In this document: piece after piece, positions 9,558 through 17,685 of the stretch
Numbering within the stretch: position 1 is the stretch's first letter
How the letters are laid out: each line of letters opens with the position of its first letter
NCBI RefSeq assembly: GCF_017590215.1
Contig: NZ_JAFFPK010000083.1
Span: 1 to 59,984 of the forward strand
DNA length: 59,984 nt
Origin: Clostridium sp. CCUG 7971
Lineage (GTDB): Bacteria > Bacillota > Clostridia > Peptostreptococcales > Peptostreptococcaceae
Reading direction: 5' to 3'
Made by a program: the position numbers and the translations under genes
Notes under the pieces: model-generated
What the model was told of the DNA's origin: nothing
The model's database searches: none
What the model saw: only the letters and a program-made list of their open reading frames with translations

Positions 9558-9574
9558 AGTTTTTCTCCTTTATC

Positions 9575-10606
9575 CTATAATATAACTATTTTATTTGATG
9601 GTAATTGAAGTCTTACTTTATTTCCTTTTTCATATATAACACTATTTTCACTATTTACAATTATACTACCCATAGATGTTTTAACATCATATTGGTAAGC
9701 CTTACCTAGGAAGGTTCTTATTTCTATAGTGCCCTCTATCGTATTTTCTAATTCTTCATCAACTATTTTTATATCATCTGGTCTTATAGTTGCTTTTACT
9801 TGTGTTTTATCCTTATCTCTATCAACCTTAAATTTAACTCCACTTTCATTAACATAAGTGTTATCTGAAATTTTCTTTAAATCAATAAAGTTTTCAAACC
9901 CTACGAATCTTGCAACGAATTCAGTAGCTGGATTTGAGTAAATATTTTCAGGAGTATCAAATTGTTCTATAACTCCTTTATTAAGTACTGCTACTCTATC
10001 TGATATTGAGAAGCATTCCTCTTGATCATGTGTAACAAATAATGTTGTTATCCCAAGTTTTTGTTGAAGTTTTCTTATTTCAACTCTCATTTTAAGTCTT
10101 AACTTAGCATCAAGGTTACTTAATGGTTCGTCTAAAAGTAATAAGCTCGGTTCTATAACTAATGCCCTTGCTATAGCAACCCTTTGTCTTTGACCACCTG
10201 ATAATTCTTTAGGATATCTTTTTGCTAAATGAGACATATCTACAGTTTCTAAAATATCTGCAACCTTTACTTTTATCTCATCCTTTGGTACTTTTTTCAT
10301 ATTTAATCCAAAAGCTACATTTTCTTCAACTGTTAAGTGTGGGAATAACGCATAGCTTTGGAATACTAAACCGAAGTTTCTTTCATGAACAGGTATTTTT
10401 GTATAATCTTTATCTTCTAATAAAAACTTACCTGCTGTTGGCTCTATAAACCCTGCAACAACTCTTAGTGTTGTAGTTTTTCCACATCCACTTGGCCCAA
10501 GAAGAGATACTAGTTCCCCCTTTTTAACATTTAGGTTTAAGTTTTCTAATATATTATTCTTTTTATCATATGAAACATTTATATGTTGTAATTTTATTAA
10601 ATCCAT
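9575..10606 (-). CDS. ABC transporter ATPase, PotA-like
   Basis: 343 residues. Walker A GPSGCGKTT near residue 37, Q-loop FQSYALFPHLTV, signature LSGGQRQRVAIARAL, Walker B LLLLDEPLSNLD, switch His in FVTHDQEE. The C-terminal about 100 residues form the TOBE/regulatory domain of the PotA/CysA/MalK group. Energises the PotBC-like permease pair. GGAGG lies 9 nt before the ATG. Third gene of the operon, with short spacing to both neighbours. Confidence 0.9.
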   Translation of the reverse strand: MDLIKLQHINVSYDKKNNILENLNLNVKKGELVSLLGPSGCGKTTTLRVVAGFIEPTAGKFLLEDKDYTKIPVHERNFGLVFQSYALFPHLTVEENVAFGLNMKKVPKDEIKVKVADILETVDMSHLAKRYPKELSGGQRQRVAIARALVIEPSLLLLDEPLSNLDAKLRLKMRVEIRKLQQKLGITTLFVTHDQEECFSISDRVAVLNKGVIEQFDTPENIYSNPATEFVARFVGFENFIDLKKISDNTYVNESGVKFKVDRDKDKTQVKATIRPDDIKIVDEELENTIEGTIEIRTFLGKAYQYDVKTSMGSIIVNSENSVIYEKGNKVRLQLPSNKIVIL

Positions 10607-10641
10607 TTTACTAATCCTCCAAGTCTTTATTAGTTATAACT

Positions 10642-11424
10642 TTATCCTGCAAAGTTGTTAAGACCTAATGTCTTTTCTAAGATGTACATAATTCCAATAG
10701 TTAATATCATTAGTATTACTGATAATGCTGATACTGTTGGATCATAGTTATATTCAACATAGTTCATCATTGTTATAGGTAATGTAGACACACCTGGACC
10801 AGTTAAAAACATTGATACTGGAACATTATTAAATGAATTTATAAAAGCTAACATAAATGCTGCCATTACTCCTGATGTTATGTTTGGTAATACTACCTTA
10901 AAGAAAGTTTGTGATTTCTTACATCCTAAACTCATAGCTGCTTCTTCTATCGAATAATCAAATACTTCTAAACTAGACCCTACAACCCTTATAATGTAAG
11001 GTATTATTACTAATGTATGTCCAATAAATAAACTCATATTTACTGAAAGATTTAACTTTACTAGTAAGAATTGGAATAATGAAAACCCAACTACTATACC
11101 TGGTATTATAAGCGGTGAGAAGAAGAAACTTTTAATAGCTGCTTTGCCCTTAAAATCATATCTACTTAACCCATAAGCTGCTGGCATACCTATAACTAAT
11201 GCAGCTAATGTAGCTATACCTGATATCGTTAAGCTTGTTATCATAGAGCTAACAAAAGCTTCTGATTTAAATACAGTTGTAAACCATTGTAAACTAAATC
11301 CTTTCGGAGGAAATGCTATATAATTTTCCGTTCCTATACTTGTCATAGCAATTATAGCTAATGGTGCAAATAAGAATATATATACTAATACAACAAATGC
11401 CGTTAAAAATTTACTCTTTTTCAT
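10642..11424 (-). CDS. ABC transporter permease, PotC-like
   Basis: About 260 residues with six membrane segments and the EAA loop (SIEEAAMSLGCKKSQTFFKVVLP) that docks to the ATPase. Start chosen at the ATG at 11424: the upstream in-frame GTG at 11436 lies inside the ribosome binding site AGAGGTG. With this start, the gene begins one base after the stop codon of the upstream permease gene, which implies translational coupling. Confidence 0.88.
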   Translation of the reverse strand: MKKSKFLTAFVVLVYIFLFAPLAIIAMTSIGTENYIAFPPKGFSLQWFTTVFKSEAFVSSMITSLTISGIATLAALVIGMPAAYGLSRYDFKGKAAIKSFFFSPLIIPGIVVGFSLFQFLLVKLNLSVNMSLFIGHTLVIIPYIIRVVGSSLEVFDYSIEEAAMSLGCKKSQTFFKVVLPNITSGVMAAFMLAFINSFNNVPVSMFLTGPGVSTLPITMMNYVEYNYDPTVSALSVILMILTIGIMYILEKTLGLNNFAG

Positions 11425-11425
11425 C

Positions 11426-12256
11426 TTAAGAAACACCTCTCTTATCTAATCTTGATGCTAGGAAGTTGATTCCTTTTATAACTATTAATGTAACTATAAT
11501 CATTATAGTTGCTACTACTGCAGCTCCTTGCCAATCTCCTAATGTCATAGTCTTTTGATATATTAATGTAGCTAAAACTGTATTTTTATTTCCACCTAAT
11601 AATTGAGGTGTTGTATATGCAGTTAAAGAACCTGTAAATACTAATACAGTTCCAACTATTAATCCTGGTAAACTTAATGGGAATATAACTTTAAAAAATG
11701 CTTTTAATTTGTTAGCTCCTAAGCTTTCAGCTGCTTCTAATAAATCATTTTCAACATTTTCCATAACTCCAACAAGAGATATTATCATTAGTGGTAAGAA
11801 TATGTATACAGTACCTATTATAATAGCTCCTTCAGTATATAAAAGTGATAATGGTTCTGTTATTAAATTAAGCTTAATAAGTAAGCTATTGATAACTCCA
11901 TTTTTTCCTAAGATACTCATCCATGCAAACGAACGAACAACAGAATTCGTTAAAATTGGAAATACTGTCAATGCAATAAATAACCCTCTTAACTTTTTAG
12001 ATGTTCTTGATATGAAATATGCTACTGGTACTCCAATAAACATACATATTATTGACGATAATAATGATATCTTTATAGTTCTAATAAATATACTCATCAT
12101 ATATTCATCTTTAAAAAATGATGTATATGCACTAAACATTCCATCTGTCGTATTAGTAAACGTTGGTAATATAGTTCCAATTAAAGGAACTATCATAAAG
12201 TATGCTACTAATATTACACACGGTATAAATAACATATAATAACCTTTCTTTTTCAT
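11426..12256 (-). CDS. ABC transporter permease, PotB-like
   Basis: About 276 residues, six membrane segments, EAA loop NDLLEAAESLGANKLKAFFK. First gene of the operon potB-potC-potA-potD-ade-mtaD. The ATG at 12256 has GGGAG at a proper distance; the TTG at 12265 is only 2 nt from it and is rejected. Partner of the PotC-like permease. Expression is probably set by the promoter at 12329-12357 and its PurBox-like operators. Confidence 0.88.
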   Translation of the reverse strand: MKKKGYYMLFIPCVILVAYFMIVPLIGTILPTFTNTTDGMFSAYTSFFKDEYMMSIFIRTIKISLLSSIICMFIGVPVAYFISRTSKKLRGLFIALTVFPILTNSVVRSFAWMSILGKNGVINSLLIKLNLITEPLSLLYTEGAIIIGTVYIFLPLMIISLVGVMENVENDLLEAAESLGANKLKAFFKVIFPLSLPGLIVGTVLVFTGSLTAYTTPQLLGGNKNTVLATLIYQKTMTLGDWQGAAVVATIMIIVTLIVIKGINFLASRLDKRGVS

Positions 12257-12328
12257 AATGTGCAAACTCCCTCTCTAGATATTTTATAAAAAACGAATAT
12301 TTTTGTCGAAATTTGATTTTATATTTAC

Positions 12329-12357
12329 ATTTTACTCACATTATCGAACATTGTCAA
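12329..12357 (-). promoter_or_regulatory. Promoter of the pot-ade-mtaD operon
   Basis: On the minus strand: consensus -35 TTGACA (12352-12357), 17-bp spacer, -10 TAAAAT (12329-12334). The transcript would have a leader of about 65 nt before potB. A PurBox-like element fills the promoter-proximal part of the spacer. Confidence 0.7.
12340..12352 (+). promoter_or_regulatory. PurBox-like operator 1 (PurR site)
   Basis: ATTATCGAACATT matches 12 of 13 positions of the Bacillus PurR consensus AWWWCCGAACWWT (compared by eye). It lies in the -35/-10 spacer of the operon promoter, where binding would block polymerase. The PurR assignment is inference. Confidence 0.5.
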
Positions 12358-12370
12358 CATTATAAATTTT

Positions 12371-12383
12371 ATATTTCGTTTTT
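12371..12383 (-). promoter_or_regulatory. PurBox-like operator 2, inverted relative to box 1
   Basis: The minus strand reads AAAAACGAAATAT, an 11/13 match to the PurBox consensus, in opposite orientation to box 1 and 18 nt away. Known PurR sites are pairs of oppositely oriented boxes 16-17 nt apart, so the geometry is close to but not exactly the textbook one. Confidence 0.4.
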
Positions 12384-12511
12384 TTATAAACTTTAATTAT
12401 ATATTTTCTTTTTTTATTCATTCAAAATCTAACTAACCCTAATTTTATTATGGACAATAAATTCAAACATACTCTTATATTTATTAAAGTTTGAGAATTA
12501 ATTTAAGGTAT

Positions 12512-12546
12512 AAAAAAAGATTGCAATATTAATCGCAATCTCTTTT
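12512..12546 (-). terminator. Terminator of the PH-domain gene
   Basis: Stem AGATTGC/GCAATCT followed on the minus strand by a T7 run, just past the stop codon. Confidence 0.8.
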
Positions 12547-12549
12547 ATC

Positions 12550-12957
12550 TTATTTACAAAGATAATATTCTTTTACAAGTCTTACTATTTGCTTAGCTTC
12601 TTCTGTTTGAGCTTTAGGTACTTTAAATGATATAGGAGCATTGTATGATGTATTTTGAGTAACCACTGTGTTTCCATCAACACCTATTTTTATATCAACA
12701 TCTAAATCCATTGTTGATGCTGTTTCAAAAGATATACTCTTAATATTCTTCTTAGGGAAGAACTTTACTTCTACTTTTTTCCCACTTAATCCTTGAACAT
12801 CTACTCTATAAAGCCCATGATTAGTAAGTATTATAGAATCTCTTATAAATGTAAATCCGATAATAACTTCTTCATCATCTAGTAAATATTCTCTTATCTT
12901 ATCCTCACATTGATTATCTACTGATCCATAACCTGCTATCTTATTAAAAAATGACAT
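12550..12957 (-). CDS. Bacterial PH-domain protein (bPH type)
   Basis: 135 residues without signal or membrane segment. The whole chain resembles the bacterial pleckstrin-homology family (GSVDNQCEDKIREYLLDDEEV, then IRDSIILTNHGLYRVDVQG, then VEVKFFPKKNIKSISFET), a seven-strand barrel with a C-terminal helix ending in RLVKEYY. Function of these proteins is poorly known; they are often stress or envelope linked. RBS AGGAG precedes the ATG. Monocistronic, with its own terminator. Confidence 0.8.
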   Translation of the reverse strand: MSFFNKIAGYGSVDNQCEDKIREYLLDDEEVIIGFTFIRDSIILTNHGLYRVDVQGLSGKKVEVKFFPKKNIKSISFETASTMDLDVDIKIGVDGNTVVTQNTSYNAPISFKVPKAQTEEAKQIVRLVKEYYLCK

Positions 12958-13071
12958 AGTCTAAAAACTCCTTTAAATCATTATTTGTTAAAATAATTAT
13001 ATCATTTAATTAACTATTTTGTATATTATAGAATTATTGGTAAATATAAAGTTTGGTTTTACAAAAGCACT

Positions 13072-15168
13072 TTATATAAATAAATCTATTATATCATCTT
13101 TAGATAAATTTTTAAGTGTATTACTATTATCTAAATTACCATCTATAATATCTTCAATAAGCTCCTTTTTATTTTCTTGTAAGCCAATTACTCTTTCTTC
13201 AACAGTATCTTTAGCAATAAGCTTTACAACATTAACAACATTTTTTTGACCTATTCTATGAGCTCTATCACTTGCTTGGTCTTCAACAGCAGGATTCCAC
13301 CAAGGATCAAAATGAATAACCATACTTGCGCTAGTTAAATTAAGTCCTGTTCCTCCTGCTTTTAATGATATTAAAAATATTTTTTTATCTTCTTTATTAT
13401 TAAATTCATTAACTAATTTAATTCTATCTTCTGCACTAGTTTTTCCATCTAAATAGCTATATGAGATTTTTTCGTTCTCTAATCTTTGTCCTATTATACT
13501 TAGTACTTTTGTAAACTGAGAGAATACCAGTATCTTTTTATCCCCTGAATCATTTATTATATCTACTAATATATCTATTTTAGAATTTTTACCAATATAA
13601 TTTTTAACCATTAACTCTGGCGCTAAGCATAACTGTCTTATTTTAGTTAAGTAAGAAAATACAGTTATATTATTTTGATTATCTTCTTTTATCTTCTCTT
13701 TTATAAGTTTTATATATCCATTATAAGATTTTCTATGGCCTTTATCTAATTGTACAAAGAATTTTTGCTCTATTTTATCTGGAAGTTCTGATATAACTTC
13801 TTTTTTAGTTCTTCTAAGCATAAATGGTTTTATAAGTTTTTTAAGCTCACTTGTACTTTTATCGTTATTTACAAATATACTTTTAAATTTTTCTTTATGA
13901 TATAGATAACCTGGCATTATAAAGTCAAATATTGACCATAGTTCTAATAAATTATTCTCTATGGGAGTGCCCGTTAATGCAAATCTTACTTTAGCATTTA
14001 TACTTTTTATAGTTTTCGTAATAATTGAATCTGGATTTTTTATATTTTGTGCTTCATCTATAACACAATAATCAAAACTTATATTTTCATATTTATCTAA
14101 ATCATTTCTAAACGTTGTGTAAGTAGTTAATATAACATCATAATCATTAATGTTATTTATTATTTTATCTCTTTCTACTTTATTTCCATGAGCTACTCCT
14201 ATTTTCAAATCTGGAGCAAATTTATCAAACTCATTTTTCCAGTTATATATAAGAGCTGTCGGTGTTATTACTATACTTCTTTTATTTACTTGAGATAGTA
14301 AAAATGCTATTGCTTGAATAGTTTTACCAAGCCCCATCTCATCTGCTAATATACATCCAAATTCATAGTTTGATAATGTTGTAAAAAATTCAAATCCTCT
14401 AACTTGATAGTCTCTAAGTTTAGCATTTAAATTTTTAGGGACTCTACATTCTATTTTTGAGTTCTTTTTAAACTTTTTAATTATATTACTTACGTACTGT
14501 CTTCCATCTATAAAGTCTATATTTTCTTCTTCTATGAAATTATCTAAATATAAAGCTTTATTATTAGGTATTTTCATATTTTCAAAATCATTATATATCC
14601 CTAATACATCTATTAATTTAAGGGCTTTTACTAAATTTTCATCTTCTAAATCTAAGTAATCTCCATTTGAAAGTCTATGTAACTTTTTATTTTCTTTAAA
14701 AGAATTAAATATTCTTCTATAATTTATTTTATCAACTCCATCAATATTTAAATTTATACCCATATGACCATTTCTTGACTGAGTTATATTTACTATTACT
14801 TGAGGATTTATTGTTATTCCTTCATTATAAGATTCTTGTGTTTTTACATTTTTTAGATTATTAACACCATTAAGAGCTATTGCAACCATATGAGGACATA
14901 TTTGAGCCTTATTATCTTTTGATATTGATCCACTACAATCGCAACTTATATTTGATACTACTCTAGTTTTTAGATTAATACTTATCATAGCAGTATAATT
15001 TTGTCTATGATATTCATCTATAATAGTTGCATAAAATATAACATTATCTCCTTCTATCTTTGAATAATCGTTAATAATTCTATTTCTTTTATACATAGTA
15101 AATCCACTGTTGAATTTTGTTCTATCCGTATTAAATTTTAATATATCTTCTATTATATTTAAGTCCAC
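13072..15168 (-). CDS. SWIM zinc-finger SNF2-family helicase
   Basis: 698 residues, shorter than the usual ~1,000-1,100 for bacterial SNF2/RapA-like proteins. A SWIM zinc motif lies at residues 76-93 (CxC then CxH). The SNF2 ATPase core begins near 250: Walker A ADEMGLGKT at 275-283, DEAQ at 371-374, ALTGTPIENNLLELWS, then the second RecA lobe with LVFSQFTKVL, GGTGLN and DRAHRIGQ. ATP-driven translocase on double-stranded DNA or a nucleoprotein; the in vivo target is unknown. GTG start at 15168 with an AGGGTGAT site. The gap to the next gene upstream is long (about 350 nt), so it probably has its own promoter. Confidence 0.9.
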   Translation of the reverse strand: MDLNIIEDILKFNTDRTKFNSGFTMYKRNRIINDYSKIEGDNVIFYATIIDEYHRQNYTAMISINLKTRVVSNISCDCSGSISKDNKAQICPHMVAIALNGVNNLKNVKTQESYNEGITINPQVIVNITQSRNGHMGINLNIDGVDKINYRRIFNSFKENKKLHRLSNGDYLDLEDENLVKALKLIDVLGIYNDFENMKIPNNKALYLDNFIEEENIDFIDGRQYVSNIIKKFKKNSKIECRVPKNLNAKLRDYQVRGFEFFTTLSNYEFGCILADEMGLGKTIQAIAFLLSQVNKRSIVITPTALIYNWKNEFDKFAPDLKIGVAHGNKVERDKIINNINDYDVILTTYTTFRNDLDKYENISFDYCVIDEAQNIKNPDSIITKTIKSINAKVRFALTGTPIENNLLELWSIFDFIMPGYLYHKEKFKSIFVNNDKSTSELKKLIKPFMLRRTKKEVISELPDKIEQKFFVQLDKGHRKSYNGYIKLIKEKIKEDNQNNITVFSYLTKIRQLCLAPELMVKNYIGKNSKIDILVDIINDSGDKKILVFSQFTKVLSIIGQRLENEKISYSYLDGKTSAEDRIKLVNEFNNKEDKKIFLISLKAGGTGLNLTSASMVIHFDPWWNPAVEDQASDRAHRIGQKNVVNVVKLIAKDTVEERVIGLQENKKELIEDIIDGNLDNSNTLKNLSKDDIIDLFI

Positions 15169-15446
15169 GTTATCACCCTTATTCCTATTTTAAATTATCT
15201 ATCTAATATTATTTTTTAATTACTATATTTTTAATAACTTCTATTATACAACTAATATAAGCATTATTGTTATAATGTAAAATTATTTTCAAAATTTATA
15301 TAATTTAATTATATTCTACTCACTTTCAGCTTTTATCTACATATTACCTAGGAAATATTTCATATTTTCCATTAAATCCCGATATTTTTATTTAAAATTT
15401 TACATATACATTCTATTATAAATGATATTAATACTAAAAATCTAAA
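15169..15446. other. AT-rich intergenic region, no gene seen
   Basis: Divergent intergenic region between the SNF2 gene and the small Cys-motif gene. I see no open frame with a ribosome binding site and no hairpin with a T-run. It should contain the SNF2 promoter, which I could not place with confidence. Confidence 0.5.
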
Positions 15447-15475
15447 TTAACTTATAGTTAGTTTTTCTGTATAAT
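15447..15475 (+). promoter_or_regulatory. Putative promoter of the small Cys-motif gene
   Basis: TTAACT (15447-15452), 17-bp spacer, perfect -10 TATAAT (15470-15475), about 45 nt before the start codon. Confidence 0.6.
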
Positions 15476-15519
15476 AAATATGTAAAATTATTTGAAGTCT
15501 TATTAAGGTGGTGAATTGT

Positions 15520-15954
15520 TTGAAGCTAGAGATAGGAACATATATTTTAGATATCGATAAGGATGTTACAAAAAATTTTTATAAAAGTTATTATGAAATA
15601 ACAAAAAATTGTAATTGCGCAAGTTGTAGAAACTATTTACTTGCAATTAACAATTTTCCTATCGAAATAAAATATTTGTTTGAAAAACTGGGTATTGAAA
15701 TGGACAAAGCTGCTGAAGTATATATACCATATAAAGATGATAATGGATTACTTATCTATGATGGGTTTTACCATATTTCTGGAAGTATATTAACTTTTCA
15801 AGAAGTTTTTACTATGATTAATATTAGAGAAGATTTTTCAGTAGGATTTAGAAACGAATGTAATTTAGTACCTAAGACATTTCCAACTCCTGTAATTGAA
15901 ATGTCTTTTAGAGCAAAATTACCATGGTTACTTAATGAAAAAAATACATATTGA
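15520..15954 (+). CDS. Hypothetical protein with an N-terminal CxCxxC motif
   Basis: 145 residues if started at the TTG at 15520, which lies about 7 nt after an AAGGTGGTG ribosome binding site; the GTG at 15508 falls inside that site. No signal peptide or membrane segment. Near residue 32 the chain reads NCNCASCRNY, a CxCxxC cluster that could bind zinc or iron, or be redox active (inference). The remainder looks like a compact alpha/beta protein. I do not recognise the family. Own promoter and terminator, so it is monocistronic. Confidence 0.65.
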   Translation: MKLEIGTYILDIDKDVTKNFYKSYYEITKNCNCASCRNYLLAINNFPIEIKYLFEKLGIEMDKAAEVYIPYKDDNGLLIYDGFYHISGSILTFQEVFTMINIREDFSVGFRNECNLVPKTFPTPVIEMSFRAKLPWLLNEKNTY

Positions 15955-15990
15955 TATATCAGATTAATAAGTTTAGTATTTTATGACTAT

Positions 15991-16022
15991 AAAAAAGATG
16001 TTAGTATTTCTACTAACATCTT
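15991..16022. terminator. Bidirectional terminator between convergent genes
   Basis: Perfect stem AAGATGTTAGTA/TACTAACATCTT with TTTC loop; A6 flank gives a T-run on the minus strand for the FAD gene, and the plus-strand gene also ends just before it. Confidence 0.8.
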
Positions 16023-16027
16023 AACTA

Positions 16028-17545
16028 TTAATCAATTCTACAATGGCATCCAATAGATTTATCTTGTTTAATCATAGCATCTAAAAGTATAAGTGAAAAA
16101 TTTATATAACTATCAAGCATAGATTTATCACTTATTGAAAGTTTAATATTAGAGATACTTACTTTTAATCTATTAATCTTATTTTTAGCATTTTTAATAC
16201 TCTTTTCACTTCTTAATATAGAAACTTCGGTATATAACACTTCTCTAATTTCAGATATAGCATTTTTAAATTTATTATAATCATCTAAATTATATTCTGC
16301 ACTATAATTACTATTTATATTAAAATCTTCAAAATTATTTGATCTACAATATTCACTGGCACTTCTTCCTGCTATAGCACCAAAAACTAATGCATTACAA
16401 GTAGATAATCCACCGATTCTATCGGCACCATGAACTCCACCAGTTACCTCTCCACATGCAAATATTCCATCTACTGTAGTACAAGCTTTTTCATCTATTT
16501 TAAGTCCACCATTACAAGCATGAGCAAATGGTACTATATGTATTTTATCATTGATATCTTTTTTCGATTCACTAATCCACTTAAAATAATTGTATATTAA
16601 AGTATCGTTTATACTATCTATATTTTTGGGATACTCAAAGCAAGCACTATTATTATCTTTTTGATAATATTTAAATAATGTTTTATCAACTATACTTGAT
16701 CTAAGACGTGTGGTAAATGGACCATACGTTGACCTTTCATCCATTATAGTATCTATATCATCTATATTTTCTAAAATGTCATTTCCATCTTTATCCTTAA
16801 GATTTATATATTTGAAAACTCTTTCATTAAAAATAGTTTTATACATAGGTTTTATATACGCTGGTATAAATTGAACAAATTCTAGATTAATAAGTTCACA
16901 TCCTATTTTATTAGCCAAGTACTGAACTATAGGAGAATCAAGTTCAAGAGAAAAGTTATGTTTAAATAAAGAAGTATAGCCTCCAGATGCTATTACTATT
17001 GATTTTGATTTTATTAAATCTATTGATTTATCCTTATTTTCTATTAAAACTCCCTTAGAGCTCTTTCCTTTATTATAAATATCAATAACTTTAGTTTTTG
17101 ATATTAATGTAAAACTTTCATTATCTAGCATATTACTAAATACTTCTTTTGCACTTTTGAAATCAAAACCAAACCATCTTCTTTTATTAGAATCAAAACA
17201 TGGAACAACTCCATCTTTATCCACAGACTTTTTTAAATTTATCCCTTGTTCTATTAGTAAATCGATTTCATTATTCACACTATCCACCAAAATAGAGCTT
17301 AATTGTGGATTAGATAAGTTACATCCAACTCTATTTATATTTTCTAATAAATCCTTCTTATCTTTTTCATCTTTAGGTCCAATCATTCCAAGTCCCCAAG
17401 TCCCAGGGTAAAAACTAGCTCCAGAACAAAATTCTTTCGAAGTTACCATACATACTTTTAAATTATTTTTTAAAAGTTCTTGTGAACAACGTATTCCACC
17501 AAGTCCTGCACCTATAACTATTACATCAAATACTGTGCTATTCAT
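16028..17545 (-). CDS. FAD-dependent oxidoreductase of the fumarate reductase/L-aspartate oxidase family
   Basis: 505 residues. N-terminal dinucleotide motif VIGAGLGGIRCSQEL; C-terminal FAD segment GIFACGEVTGGVHGADRIGG followed by STCNALVFG; HACNGGL in the place of the HYTMGGI active-site loop of SdhA/FrdA/NadB. The tail SIGCHCRID resembles the SRGxHYRxD end of NadB. No NadA/NadC or iron-sulfur partner lies nearby, so NAD biosynthesis is not supported by context. Probably reduces or oxidises a C4 dicarboxylate-like substrate, but this is inference. RBS AGGAG. Monocistronic with its own terminator. Confidence 0.75.
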   Translation of the reverse strand: MNSTVFDVIVIGAGLGGIRCSQELLKNNLKVCMVTSKEFCSGASFYPGTWGLGMIGPKDEKDKKDLLENINRVGCNLSNPQLSSILVDSVNNEIDLLIEQGINLKKSVDKDGVVPCFDSNKRRWFGFDFKSAKEVFSNMLDNESFTLISKTKVIDIYNKGKSSKGVLIENKDKSIDLIKSKSIVIASGGYTSLFKHNFSLELDSPIVQYLANKIGCELINLEFVQFIPAYIKPMYKTIFNERVFKYINLKDKDGNDILENIDDIDTIMDERSTYGPFTTRLRSSIVDKTLFKYYQKDNNSACFEYPKNIDSINDTLIYNYFKWISESKKDINDKIHIVPFAHACNGGLKIDEKACTTVDGIFACGEVTGGVHGADRIGGLSTCNALVFGAIAGRSASEYCRSNNFEDFNINSNYSAEYNLDDYNKFKNAISEIREVLYTEVSILRSEKSIKNAKNKINRLKVSISNIKLSISDKSMLDSYINFSLILLDAMIKQDKSIGCHCRID

Positions 17546-17624
17546 ATAAAATTTCTCCTTATATTAAAATTTAGTGATTAATTAAATTTCTACAAAAAAC
17601 TCTATATTCCTTTATAAAAATACA

Positions 17625-17666
17625 TAAAAAAGACTATGAATATAAATTTATATCCATAGTCTTTTT
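17625..17666 (-). terminator. Terminator of copA
   Basis: Stem AAAGACTATG/CATAGTCTTT with an inner TATAAA/TTTATA pairing and a T-run on the minus strand. Confidence 0.75.
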
Positions 17667-17685
17667 ATGCTTTATTTTTAATCTA

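Noticed and set aside
11709-12239. Long antisense open frame over the potB-like gene
   Set aside because: It lacks a ribosome binding site and has a low-complexity, Ile/Asn-rich translation; it is a shadow of the real gene. Similar antisense frames over copA, the PTS genes and the giant glycosidase were rejected for the same reason.
12302-12314. A further CGAA element near the pot operon promoter as a third PurBox
   Set aside because: Only about 8 of 13 consensus positions match, and it lies in the leader. A nearby AAAAACGAATATT (12289-12301) matches 11 of 13 but lacks an oppositely oriented partner at proper spacing.
12258-12328. Possible purine riboswitch in the pot-ade leader
   Set aside because: The leader is only about 65 nt, with no three-way junction or conserved loop sequences that I can see.
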